Of a DNA stretch of 64,000 nucleotides, positions 29,501 through 38,733 are shown in pieces (position 1 is the stretch's first letter; every line of letters begins with the position of its first letter). This stretch comes from Gleditsia sinensis (Eukaryota > Streptophyta > Magnoliopsida > Fabales > Fabaceae). Where the stretch lies: positions 60,640,969 to 60,704,968 of the forward strand of contig CM073468.1 in NCBI GenBank assembly GCA_037074535.1, written 5' to 3'. The notes below the pieces were generated by a model that saw only the letters and a program-made list of their open reading frames with translations, searched no databases and was not told where the DNA came from. A program made the position numbers and the translations under genes.

Positions 29501-32500
29501 GTTGGATTTGAGGTTTCCTTTCCACGGTAGTTTTTTCTATTATTATAAATGGTGAGCCTGAGTCTTGATTTAGGGGACAACTCGTGGTTAGGCAAGGTAT
29601 CCTCTTTCACTGTTTCTTTTCATAACCCTTGTGGCCGATGTTTTGAGTCGAATGCTGGCTAGGGGTTTTGAAAGAGGGGTTATGTGAGGTTTAAGGGTAG
29701 GAATGGAAGGGTTTGAAGTTTCTCATTTATAATTTGCAGATGATACTGTTTTATTCCTTCATGAAGATGGGATTGTTTTCCAAATGTGTTGTTTATGTTA
29801 CAAGTTTTTGAGCTAGTGCTTGGTCTTCGAAATAACCTATTTAATTGTGGGTTATCTGGGATTAATGTTCAGGATGGTGTAGTGAGGGATTTGATTGAGA
29901 TGGTTGGTTGATGGGTGTTTCATTAGCCCTTAACGTTTTTGGATGTCCTCTTAGGTGGTAACCTCCATTCTTCTTCATTTTGGGATCCTACCTTACAAAA
30001 TGTCTCAAAAGGTTAGACAATTGAAAGGGGCTTACTTTTCTCTTGTTGGGAAGATCACTTTACTTTAGGCTTCCTTGTCTAGTATTCCCCTTCATTATCT
30101 TTCTTTGTTTAAGATTCCCAGGGAGTAGCTAGTAGGTTGGAGAAGATTATCAGAGACTTCTTGTGGTCTTAGGGTGGGGAGAGTAAGAAAGATCATGTTG
30201 TGAGTTGGGATGTGTGCTATAAATTGGAGGATGGGGGATTGGGTCTTGGTAATATGGTGTGTAAAATAATTTCTGTTTTAGAGCCTAAATTTTTGTGGCA
30301 TAGGGTGATTTGTAGTAAATATGGCATGCACTCAAATGATTGGGATGTTAATTTTGGGATTGGTACTACTCATGCAACCCCTTGGAAGTTCTTATCGGGT
30401 TGGGAATGTGATAAGGACTTGGATAGTATGGGATGTCTAAGTCCCACATAGAGTAGTATGAGATGCTTGATGGAGTATTTAAGTAGTTTGGTTCTCTCCC
30501 CTTAACGGTTAGTTTTTAAGGATTGGTTTCCCAAGTTACTTGGGTATCTATCATTGGTATCAGAGACTGATTGTCAATGTCACAGAAAGGGTTACCTGTG
30601 AAGGGGCTGATCGGAAAGATCGAGTGAAGCATCGTAGAGTATAGTCATTGAGATGTCGGCTCTCAAGGGCAGTGTTATGATAGAGAGTTGGATAGTGTGG
30701 GATGTCTAAGTCTCACATTGGATAGTATGGGATACTTAATAGAGTATTTAAGTGATTTGATTCTCTCTCCTTAATGGCTAGCTTTTAAGGGTGGGTTTCC
30801 CAAGTTGCTTGGGTATCTATCAGAATGTTACTCGGTTTAGGTTTTGGGAAGACCATTGGATTGGTTATGCTTCTTTTTATTAAATTTTTTCTAGACTTTG
30901 TTAGTTATCATCTTTACGTCGTGCTCCAATTTCTAAGTTTATAATTTTACAATCAATTGGTTTTTTTCTAGAATTTTCACTTCACTTGGAATCTTAATGA
31001 TAGAGTTGTTGATGACCTTGCTTTGTTGTTGGTGATCATTGATTCTTTCTGTGTTTCTTCTATGACTGATATGAGGATTTGAGATTTGATACTTCAGGAT
31101 TATATACTTGGTCATTCCTCCTTCAATTTTTTGCTTGATAGTCCAAATGCACAAACCTTTTCTTTGTCTGAATCTTTATGGAAGGTCAAGGTTCCCTCTT
31201 AGGTGAAAGCAAAGGTACTTGATAGAATTAACATGAATGATTTGCTTCAGATTCGTTGGGCCAATAAGGTGTTATTACCGGATGTTTGTGTGATTTGTTA
31301 TAGTTCAGAGATAAATAACCACTTGTTTTTTGCGTTGTGAATTGGCCTGCCAGATCTGGAGTAGATTGTTTGGATATTGTGAAGAGCCCTGGATTTGTGT
31401 GCCTACTTTAGAGCAGTTGTTAGCTACTAAGCATACTGGTTTTGGGACCAAGAAGGATCATAAAGCTCTGTGGCAGTGTGCTGTTTTTGCAGTTGTGTGG
31501 TGTCTTTGGTTGGAATGGAATGCGTTTTTATTAAGATTCTCCCATCACACCTTTGGGAATGGGTTATTTTTTTTGGCTTCATCATGGGTTTCAGCAAGTG
31601 ATCTTTTTAGAGAGGGAGAGGGGGAGGGATAGAGGTTTCTTTTGTAGATTTACAAAGGAATTGGGAAGCTCTTTTGACTTGTTGATTGCTTTTTGTTTTC
31701 TACTTTGCGACTTGTCCTCTGTGGTTATATTTGTTTCCTCTTTTCTCTAATAAATTCTTTTTCTATAAAAAAAATTCCCAAATTAAAATAACCTTATTGA
31801 GTTAAAACCTATGAAGCACGGACACTTCATTTTAAGGCGTGTCGACGTGTCGAACACTCTACGGACACCGACACTCCTCGAACACTCTTAGAACACGTGT
31901 CTGACGCGTGTCCCGTGTCTAACTTTTAAAAAAAAAATTATAAAAAAAAAAACTCGTGTCGGACACATTTTTGAACGTGTCCGACACTTATTTTAGACAT
32001 TTTAGGCATAAATACTCCATCCTCTTTAAATTTTTATTTGAAGTTAGAACCCAACATTAATGATTGCAACTTTTATTTTAGTCATCGTAACATGTCTTCC
32101 ATTTGAAGTTGAGTACCCATCATTTATCGTAACTTGCATTACAATCATCGCATCTCTATTGTTTATTTTTGTTGACCATTAAGAATAAATTCCTCTATTT
32201 TCTCTTATTGGATTTGTCTTTGTGCGTGTGGTCATGTGCATATTTCTTTTCAACAAGTCTTCGAAGTTTGTTTTTTTTTTTATGCAAACATATATACCTA
32301 TTCGAAAATTTACTTTTGAAGTTCAAGCTTTTCTATGGAAGAAAAGAAAGTCAAATTCTTCTACTTTTTGTGTTTTCTCTTAATGTTTTACATAAATACA
32401 GTGGTAAAGAACTGAGGTAGCTTTTGTCGGTGAGGGAGTTGAATTATAATAATGCACATATTATTCTTTTTGAAATTGCTCTCTTACTTTTGTTCTTTGT

Positions 32501-32748
32501 TATTGCTGTATGTACACATAACTTTTGTATTCTTTGTTATTTTTTGTTGATGTTGGATTTTTATTGGTTGCAAATATATCTTTGTATAATTCAGAATTAG
32601 AAAGTTCTTTTCACAGACGAAGGGAATGAAAACAATAACAATGATAAAGAATATATTGAAAAATAATGAATGTTTATTGTATTATAAATTTATGATAATT
32701 TTTTTGAGATTAAGTTATGAAATGAGTTGTAAATAATATTATTTTTGG

Positions 32749-32803
<55 letters not shown>

Positions 32804-33096
32804 AATTCACATGTCTTCTACGTGTCGTGTCCTACATTTTTTTAAAATTTACGTGTTCTGTGTCCGTGTCGTGTCTCGTGTCCGTGTCCGTGTCCATGCT
32901 TCATAGGTTAAAACCTTAGTCCTCAAATTATAAACTGTAATTCTCAATTTACAATTACATTATAAATAAACCATTCAACGTAATTATCATATCCTTATGC
33001 TGCATTAGATTACATTCTTATAATCTGTATAATCCTGTTTTTTGTGCATATAAATACAAACACAAGGAGCATAATGTTAATGCCTTCTAAGTCCTA

Positions 33097-33135
<39 letters not shown>

Positions 33136-34381
33136 GGCAGTATTTACTATGCTAATTTTTGTAGCTTTCTCTAAGAGGGGTATCCTATTCTCCTTTTTCT
33201 TTGTACTCATTCTCTCTTTCTAATAAATTTATCCTTATTAAAAACATTAGTGTTGAAGTTTAACACTTTAAGCATAAATATTTTCCTCAGAGAGCATATT
33301 GAAATTTGGGATTTTATCAAATGAATGAAACTCGAAGGTATGTAAGTTTTCAAGCTTGAACAAATATGTTGGAAAATCATGAGAAGTACCAAAAATGCTC
33401 TTGATTTTTTTATGTCCCTGTTATTGCGATTATTACGCCAAAATTATATTGCTGGCGTATTTCTTAGTGCTTGGTGAATAAGTGGGTAATAGATCTCCTT
33501 GTAACTTTTCATTCCGTATAGATGCGTATTCCAATAATATTGAAGTTAGATTTTAGCATCATTACTGTTTGAATTAAATTCCCTAGGTTTCTTGAAATTT
33601 ATTTACATATTGGATTCTGTTTGAGGGGTTTTATATGAGCAGATTAAACATATGTTTATGGAAATAAACCCAGTCTGATGTGTAGTATAGGGTTGAATGA
33701 GACTAGATATGATTGATCATTTATTTTTCTTATTGAGACTCATTTAGCTATGTTCAGCAGTTGATTTTATGTTTTTTGTTTTATTATTACACTCCCACCC
33801 TTATTAATGAAGTTTTATTGTCAACCTAACGTAATTTCATTGGACAACTCTTATAGTTGTTTCACTTCAATGCATAAGAGGATAGTTTTAAGAATGGGTA
33901 TGGTTTTGAATTTTCTGATAACAAGATAAACTTTTTAACTCAAAGGCCATACTCAAGTATACTATTATCAGAAGATTAACTTCACTAGTTAGTAACAAAA
34001 GGAGAAAAAACTGAAATCCACAAGCATGCATCAACTCAACATTAATAAATACACCATAAACCCCACAGTACGATAGTTATGGATGTGGTGTTACTTTTTC
34101 ATATGAAGGGATTGAATGGATGTAAAATCACTTGTAGAATTTCAATCTTTCTCCTCTCTTTACTACATTGAATGCAATCTCTAAAATTGCAATTGCAATT
34201 GCAATTGCAATTTTTGTATTTTAGGCGTCCTAAAAATTGGGCCTTGTGATGCAGAAACTGTCACCAGATATGCCTCTTCAGCTTGCTTCTGAGACTTTAT
34301 TAAGAATGTTAAGGGCCCGAGTTCATCACCATTGTCAAGGACAGGTACTTTTATGTGGCTCCTCTTCTACAAACTTTTCTT

Positions 34382-34413
<32 letters not shown>

Positions 34414-37373
34414 TTTATAAAGAAGAAATATTAGCAGAGAAAAGGGAAGAAATATAACTAGGGGAAGAACAGGAAGACCTCCAAAATTTACAACAAAAAA
34501 AGAGGGGAAAATTAGAAAAGCTCATTAGCATGACGTAGCTGACCATTCTCTGAATATTGGAGATAGAGATCCCCTTAAATTAACCATGGGCTGAACACCT
34601 GAGTGAGTCAATAAACACAACCTTATCCCATTACGTTGTGTAAAGGTGAAAAATTGTCCTTGAAGAAATGGGAATTTCTCTCCAACTACATGCCGGAGAT
34701 TGGATATTAGTCTTAAAGCTTTATGCACAAGTCATTTAACAACTGTTTCAGAGAGGGACTTTCTGTATCTCCAAAGGCCTTAGCAGCCTCATGTCATGTC
34801 ATGTACTTTTGCGGTCAACAAATATTATGGTCCAATAATCTTACTAACATAGGTTTCTTTCTCAGGTTGTGCATAACCTTTCTCGTGCTGTAGACATTGA
34901 TGCAAGATTGTCAAGGTTGGAGGAAAGATCAAGGCATGTACAAATCAATGATGAAAGTCTCTGTGATTCCTGTCATGCACGCCTTGGGACCAAGCTATTC
35001 GCAATGTACCCTGATGATACCATTGTATGTTACAAGGTTAGTGCTTTTTTGTCTTCTCTCTATGGATTTTTCCAAGAATACTTTATAAAGCCGTCTGTCC
35101 CAACCCTACCCTACTTTGTTTACAATCATGCAGCTAAAGCTGTAGCCACAAGTGTATAATTTTAGAACTCATGTGCATTCTTGTGCAACAAAGAAAATAA
35201 CTTGGGTGTAAAGCTTTTTTTTTTCCCTTCAATTAGTCAAAGGGTTTTTTTTTTGGGGTTTAAAATTATGAATTTTGGTCCTTAAGGTTTGATCCTTTTT
35301 GTCAATTTTGTCTCTAAACTTTTGAGTTGATCAATTTTGTTGAATAGTGAGACTTTATAAGTCCCACGTTGATTGTATCCAAAGATAAACATTTACTCTA
35401 CTATAAATATGTGTAACACAAGCCCCTATATATCAAGGTTTTCAAAGCATTCTCTCTCTTTTATTCTTTACATTGTACCAGAGATTGGGGAGAGAGAAGC
35501 GTAAGTCTAGTGTGTAGATTTCAAGGGCCGAGCTCTGCCCACTTCTTTCTCCATCGGATGTTCGATTACAATTTCTGGCAGTTCTTTGGTCATTTTTCCA
35601 AAGTATTTTCTAGAGGCCTTCCCAACAGTTCTCTGACCAATTCTCCGATGTTTCTTTGATCGCTTTTCCAACTACTTCTCCAGCAATTTTCCAACTTACT
35701 TTCTTGGTTACTTTTTTGACACTTCTTCCAGCCATTCTCTTCTGGCTGTGCATCATACTAGTAGGGTCTTTCTCCAATTGCATGTCACTCCAGCCACTCT
35801 TCCCATTGTGCATCATACCAACAGTGCCTTTCTCCAACTGTTTTTTACTCTGGCTGCTCTTCACGCTGTGCATCATACACAACTGTGCCTTCCTCTGGTT
35901 GTCACTCCAGTTGCTTTACTTACTGTGCATCAAACCAACAGTGTTCTTTACCCGAAGTTTATGTTTTAGCCTCCTTGGTGATGTTTCATACAGCCATGTG
36001 ATGACTTTTTGTGTGTTCCATTCATTTTTTGACATGTGTTCTTTTTTCTAGGTCATAACATGATGTTAGAAAAATTTTGTCATCTAGGGGAGCTAATTAG
36101 TTTCTATTATTGAGTTCTTTTATTTGAGTTTGATGTTTTTCTCTTCAGTTGTGTTTAATTTGTCACAAGCTAAAGCTTGAATATGCCTCTGCTTGAGGAG
36201 GGAGGCTGTTGAATAGATAGACTGTATAAATCTGTTGCATCTGTAACACAAGCCTCCCAATATATCGAGGATTTTCAAAGCATTGTCTCTTTCTTTTATT
36301 CTTTACAAATTCCATCCTTAAGAAATTTTTTCTACTCTATATGGGTTCTTTCATTATTCTTCTGTTTGGTATGACAATATAGTGTCAAAAGAAAATTTGA
36401 TTGTAATTCAACTTTCTCAACCCATTCAAAGTGATTTTCAAAACTTCCAACTATAAGTCTTGATTTGGGGTTCTATAGGGAAAAAGAAGTGTTGACTTTG
36501 GGAAAGGAAGAGATCTTTATATATTAACGCATGCTTATCTTCATCGATTAGTAATTGCTTGTTATTATAATTTTACTAGGTCATGGCATAATGAGATTGA
36601 TCATGTTATTTTCTTTAAATATGATGGGTTTAGGGATGAAATTGAATTGATATTAAAACGCTAGATAAAATTTAAGTTTTAATGAAAAAATTGACAAATG
36701 ATAAAATTGAAGGGTTTGATTTTTTATATTTTTTTTCTTGGAGGGACTAGGATGACTAGAAATTCTCATTGACAGATTGACCAAAGTCTTTTCAAGTTTG
36801 ATGGTTATTTAGGGCTTTTAGAAGGGTATACAATGGGGATTGTTATTCATTCTTTTGTTTGGTCCCTATTTTAATTAAATGATTTAATTTGGTCTCTCCA
36901 TTTAAACTTCACCACTTTGGTCCCTCCTGCTTTTTAGGATGTTATTATCAAATCTCTCCATGAAAAATTCATTTATATATAAACAGTTTATGATAAATAT
37001 TTCACATGAATTGTTTCTAATTTCTTTTTTTATTGGCAGCAATCAGAACATGTGGCAATTAGTCAATTCATGTTGAATTTTTGACTGCCACATCGTGAAA
37101 AACTATTTAGACAAATTTTTTAAAGAGTGGCTTGATTGTAACGTCTAAGAAGGCCTAACAGACCAAATTGGTGCATTTTGAACTTGAAGGGTCAAATTGA
37201 ATTACTCAAAAAATTAGAGACCAAAATTGTAGTGAAGTAGAAGTTTGGATTGTTTTAATCGTGCTTGAAATCCCGTGCAGTGTTATCGCCGTCAAGGTGA
37301 GTCGGTATCTGTCTCAGGTCGCAATTTTAAAGAAGACATTCTAATTAAACCTGGTTGGCTTGTGAGTCGGTGA
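5581..37373 (+). CDS. VPS3: VPS3-like CORVET subunit / TGFBRAP1 homologue (14 exons, 1010 aa)
   Basis: VPS3 is a subunit of the CORVET tethering complex that helps Rab5-type endosomes fuse on the way to the vacuole (family knowledge). Exons: 5581-6741, 13752-14027, 15866-16062, 16369-16510, 17869-18138, 18218-18290, 19014-19062, 24856-25129, 25854-25909, 27057-27125, 27238-27349, 34255-34344, 34866-35036, 37281-37373. All junctions are GT-AG and the lengths sum to 3033 nt, 1011 codons with stop. Exon 1 (residues 1-387) holds the N-terminal CNH/beta-propeller-like domain. The middle is helical, with a Vps39-type domain around 450-600. The C-terminal Vps39_2 zinc finger has Cys pairs 956/959 (CDSC) and 978/981 (CYKC), the last Cys coming from exon 14. 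The end is KPGWLVSR. Introns 1, 7 and 11 are 5.8-7.0 kb because of transposon insertions. Exon 9 (56 nt) is the easiest to miss. Length fits plant VPS3, about 1000 aa. Confidence 0.93.
6742..7563. other. Start of VPS3 intron 1, non-repetitive
   Basis: This follows the exon 1 donor (AAG/GTATCT). It is unique-looking intron sequence with a short (CA)n run at about 7008-7019 and no coding signal. It ends at the TATAT target duplication of the Copia element. Confidence 0.6.
7569..7837 (+). repeat. 5' LTR of intron 1 Copia element
   Basis: It starts TG and ends CA, and pairs with 12256-12527. It contains the TATA-like ATTTTCTATATATTTC stretch near its 3' part and is followed by the primer-binding site. 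Confidence 0.93.
7971..12248 (+). pseudogene. Copia Gag-Pol polyprotein remnant (intron 1)
   Basis: Broken frames show the order of a Copia polyprotein. Gag N-terminus at 7971-8162 has the ISHKLTRKNYLAWSWSVEM motif. A GAG-pre-integrase-like piece is at 9245-9463. Integrase core and C-terminal part are at 9794-10060 (FWGDFILTACYLINRLP). Reverse transcriptase begins at about 10846 (GCKWVFTVKFRSDRTVDRYK) and carries the YVDDIIV active-site box near 11332. RNase H tail is at 12012-12248 (RTKHVKVDMHFIKE). In-frame stops and shifts occur throughout, for example after the gag start and inside reverse transcriptase at about 11059, so no full product can be made. All the expected domains are present in the family order. 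Confidence 0.9.
12256..12527 (+). repeat. 3' LTR of intron 1 Copia element
   Basis: It is preceded by the polypurine tract and followed by the TATAT target duplication. It is colinear with the 5' LTR, with scattered substitutions and small indels. Confidence 0.93.
12533..12882. other. VPS3 intron 1 sequence between Copia and LINE
   Basis: About 350 bp of ordinary AT-rich intron sequence. No coding signal or clear repeat was seen. Confidence 0.5.
12883..13604 (+). mobile_element. 5'-truncated, internally deleted LINE fragment (intron 1)
   Basis: The segment is colinear with 29590-29760 and with the end of the LINE at 31720-31770. It encodes the degenerate reverse transcriptase stretch that includes the FADDT-type box (around 13030-13060), here as a FAEDT-like remnant. 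It then runs into the shared 3' end AATAAATTCTTTTTCTCTA followed by a short A run. The middle of the ORF is missing, so the piece is 5'-truncated and internally deleted. No target duplication is certain. The direction is the same as VPS3. Confidence 0.75.
14120..14644 (+). mobile_element. Tandem TRIM: three short LTRs and two internal segments (VPS3 intron 2)
   Basis: Three related terminal repeats of about 75-77 bp occur in the same direction: about 14120-14195 (degraded start), 14348-14424 and 14568-14644. They share GTTAGAGATTAT at the left and a TTGAGTTGA-like right part. The first is followed by the primer-binding site TGGGTATCAGAGCC at 14196. The second is followed by a degraded CGGTATGAGAT. 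Each internal segment repeats the AAGTGGTTAGG(A/G)GTTTGAT motif. No coding capacity exists. The same family occurs at 27812-28104 and, decayed, at about 53110-53430. Confidence 0.8.
14645..15865. other. Rest of VPS3 intron 2
   Basis: 1.2 kb of AT-rich intron without recognisable coding sequence or repeat structure. It ends in the TTTTGTAG acceptor of exon 3. Confidence 0.5.
16655..17145 (-). mobile_element. Antisense LINE 3'-end fragment (VPS3 intron 4)
   Basis: Read on the minus strand, the stretch around 16900-17080 encodes a decayed plant L1 C-terminal region with a tryptophan-rich WWALWPKNTLSWQG-type segment. The plus-strand T run at about 16660-16666 would be the remnant of its poly(A) tail, which fits a minus-strand insertion. 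It is short, interrupted by stops, and from a different subfamily than the copies at 12.9 and 29-31 kb. Confidence 0.55.
18291..19013. other. VPS3 intron 6
   Basis: A 723-bp intron between GTGGGC donor and TATTTCAG acceptor. No coding sequence or repeat was seen. Confidence 0.55.
19648..23520 (-). pseudogene. Copia Gag-Pol remnant on the minus strand (intron 7)
   Basis: The Copia domain order can be followed from high to low coordinates. Gag with CCHC knuckle is near 23263-23300. Protease and pre-integrase (CDSCQFVKHQR) follow, then integrase around 22000-22200, reverse transcriptase fragments at 20300-20960, and RNase H ending at 19648 with RTKHIEADCNFVPEKIQQ. Every domain has stops or shifts, and reverse transcriptase is split by the TRIM insertion, so the copy is dead. 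Confidence 0.82.
20962..21276 (-). mobile_element. TRIM inserted in the intron 7 Copia element
   Basis: Two direct repeats of about 95 bp, 20962-21061 and 21184-21276, share GGGGAGGATT..AAATTCATATA..ATAACAC and a TGTGGGA end. Between them, and next to the right repeat, is GGCTCTGATACCA (21171-21183). This is the complement of the tRNA-Met primer-binding site TGGTATCAGAGCC, so the element runs on the minus strand. The internal part is only about 120 bp. No coding capacity. Target duplication not resolved. Confidence 0.75.
25910..27056. other. VPS3 intron 9
   Basis: A 1.1 kb intron between the 56-nt exon 9 and exon 10. No coding sequence or clear transposon was recognised. Confidence 0.5.
27812..28104 (-). 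mobile_element. TRIM with exact AAATT target duplication (VPS3 intron 11)
   Basis: LTRs of about 73-75 bp at 27812-27884 and 28030-28104 begin TGTTAGA on the minus strand and end TTGACA. The primer-binding site is degraded (TGGTATTAAAGCC, minus, 28018-28030). The flanks carry identical AAATT at 27807-27811 and 28105-28109. The element belongs to the same family as the tandem TRIM in intron 2, in the opposite orientation. It is 293 bp with no coding capacity. Confidence 0.85.
28187..28421 (+). repeat. Probable solo or truncated LTR (VPS3 intron 11)
   Basis: The segment starts TGTTGGGTGATT and ends near CTACTCTCCA. Its composition is that of a Copia-type LTR: a transcription-like TTCTTTGTAAGAATATACAG portion and a pyrimidine-rich end. 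No partner LTR, internal region or target duplication was found, so this is a weak call. Confidence 0.4.
29180..31775 (+). mobile_element. LINE (L1-type) ORF2 fragment interrupted by a TRIM (VPS3 intron 11)
   Basis: It begins in the reverse transcriptase (VKVRDFRPISMVSSVYKII, about 29235). It passes the DKAY-like and FADDT boxes (about 29740), continues through KIISVLEPKFLWHRVICSKY (30260-30330), and is cut at 30404 by a 414-bp TRIM. It resumes with NVTRFRFWEDHWIG. The zinc-knuckle-like zf-RVT region (about 31250-31350, CVICY..HLFF) and tryptophan-rich tail follow. It ends with AATAAATTCTTTTTCTATA and a short A run at about 31768-31775. The 5' part with the endonuclease is missing, and stops and shifts are frequent. 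Confidence 0.85.
30409..30822 (+). mobile_element. TRIM with exact GAATG target duplication, nested in the LINE
   Basis: Two 145-bp LTRs, 30409-30553 and 30678-30822, begin TGATA and end GGGTATCTATCA. The first is followed at 30555 by the primer-binding site TGGTATCAGAGAC. The internal region is about 124 bp. Both flanks are GAATG (30404-30408 and 30823-30827). Removing the element restores the interrupted LINE reading. No coding capacity. Confidence 0.93.
31809..32906. mobile_element. Non-autonomous hAT-like DNA transposon (VPS3 intron 11)
   Basis: The terminal inverted repeats are CTATGAAGCA(C/T)GGACAC, and both flanks are GTTAAAAC (31801-31808 and 32907-32914), an 8-bp duplication as expected for hAT. 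The subterminal regions at both ends are packed with CGTGTC/GACACG motifs, the usual layout of transposase-binding sites. A (CT)n(TA)n microsatellite lies at about 32750-32788. No transposase coding was seen. The length is 1098 bp. The hAT assignment rests on duplication length, not on a transposase. Confidence 0.75.
32915..34254. other. End of VPS3 intron 11
   Basis: AT-rich intron with a (CT)n run at about 33104-33132. Five head-to-tail copies of GCAATT lie at about 34184-34211, just before the exon 12 acceptor. No coding sequence was seen. Confidence 0.5.
34385..34412. repeat. (TA)n microsatellite in VPS3 intron 12
   Basis: An uninterrupted alternating TA tract a few dozen bases after the exon 12 donor. 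Confidence 0.9.
35338..36307 (+). mobile_element. Miniature LTR element with internal minisatellite (VPS3 intron 13)
   Basis: The left LTR is 35338-35472 and the right, shorter LTR is 36207-36307. Both start TGTTGAATAG and end TTCTTTACA. The left is followed by a TTGTACCAGAG primer-site relic, and the right is preceded by the polypurine tract GCTTGAGGAGGGAGGC. Flanks are AATTT (35333-35337) and AATTC (36308-36312), a one-mismatch duplication. The inside has no retroviral coding but carries a 60-bp tandem repeat (35748-35945). It is longer than a typical TRIM, so LARD-like or TRIM-like are both possible. Confidence 0.8.
35748..35945 (+). repeat. 60-bp minisatellite inside the intron 13 LTR element
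   Basis: Units begin GTGCATCATAC at 35748, 35808 and 35868, and GTGCATCAAAC at 35925, so spacing is 60, 60 and 57 bp. The units diverge from one another. The repeat gives rise to repetitive open frames on both strands that are not genes. Confidence 0.85.
36858..37225. mobile_element. MITE-like inverted-repeat element (VPS3 intron 13)
   Basis: The two arms of about 85 bp are imperfect inverted repeats. The left starts TTTGGTCCCTATTTT, and the right ends, on the opposite strand, with TTTGGTCTCTAATTTTT. Length about 368 bp, no coding. It ends only 55 bp before the exon 14 acceptor. Superfamily not determined; a target duplication was not identified. Confidence 0.65.
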
Positions 37374-38733
37374 TCTGGAAACTAAGATAAACTAAGATGC
37401 TGTTATTATATGCCAAGATTCCTTGAGAAGAACCAGAGGAATTACTATATCATACCAAATTCAAATTGAAGATCATGCAGTTAGAGGAGACTTCAAATAT
37501 CTAGTATCAGCCTCTAACCTCCTACACTGGAAGATGTAAGCTCATATAGTTAATTACCACATGATGTTACTGTAAATAAATTTGAGTTCTCCATTATGCT
37601 AATTGCATTGTAAATCTGTGATATTTTGAAATGTAAATTTTGGCATATGGCCCTTGAGAAATTGGAGAACTTGGTAGTCTTTTTCATCTTAGTATGATTT
37701 TAGTTTAAAAAGCTGTCATTTATATATGATGATGATATTTTTTTATCTTAAATTGTATTACAACAATCCACATTGATGAAGGGAATAATTTTTTCTTTAA
37801 TTTAAGTATTTATGTATTTAATTACTCTTTTATTTATAGAAGTTTCTGTTTGAAAATTAGATAAATACTGGGAGCTCCATAACAATTAAATAACTTTAAT
37901 GCACCATCGTAAACGCGTCTTGTAATCTATAATTGTTTGGCTCTTACATGTCCATAAAATTCCATACATGTTCCAAATTGCAAAAAGTAAAATAAGGGGA
38001 TGTCTTTAGAAAATTTTTCATCAATAACTAAATTATGTATAAATATCATTTAATTCATTTGTGTGTAATTCTTTTCCCAATAAAATTGTATGCGGGGGAT
38101 TTTATGTAATTTTTTAAGTATGTGGCTATTACATGCATGCAACTAGTTGCCTTCTTTTAAAATTATCCAAGTTTCATGTGCCATTTGGCATGTTAATGTC
38201 ACCAACTTGCTGGCCAAGAATTAGGTGCTTAATTTGTTGATCTTCGCACTAGAATATAAAATAAATAAAAAATTGAAGTAATGTTTTTTAAAGTAAATAA
38301 AATTCTTTGATCCTTTTAAATATGCACATTTCTCCTATTTTTATATGGGGTTCTTTTATATTTAAGAAATATATTATTGTTTATTTATTTTAGTTATACT
38401 TAGTAAAATTGTTTATTGAACATTAAAAGTCAAATAAAGGTTTAATTTTTTTATCAAATGCTTAAAATACTTAAAACTTAAATTGCAAATACAAGTTAAC
38501 AAAATGTTAATCCTATTAAAACTTGGGTCAATTTTTCTTGGCTTGTATGACTTGCGGGCCATATCAGATTGAATTGATCCATTTGGTGACCAATTTTTAG
38601 AGATTAGTTAATAAATATAATTTTAATAATATTTATTTTTAAGTAACGATGAAAGTATTAATTTAACTTGACATTCAATTTTAGAAATTAGTTTTTTCAT
38701 TCTATTTCTTTTAAAACATATTATTATAAAATT
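37374..38733. other. VPS3 downstream region
   Basis: It contains the VPS3 3' untranslated region, with AATAAA at about 37576-37581 as a candidate polyadenylation signal, followed by AT-rich intergenic DNA. No coding sequence was seen. Confidence 0.5.

Noticed and set aside
30554..30568. TGGTATCAGAGAC as part of a tRNA gene
   Set aside because: It is the primer-binding site of a TRIM; no tRNA cloverleaf surrounds it. The same holds at 14196 and 21171.
35610..36051. Open frames on both strands with repeated blocks
   Set aside because: They are by-products of the 60-bp minisatellite in the LTR element.
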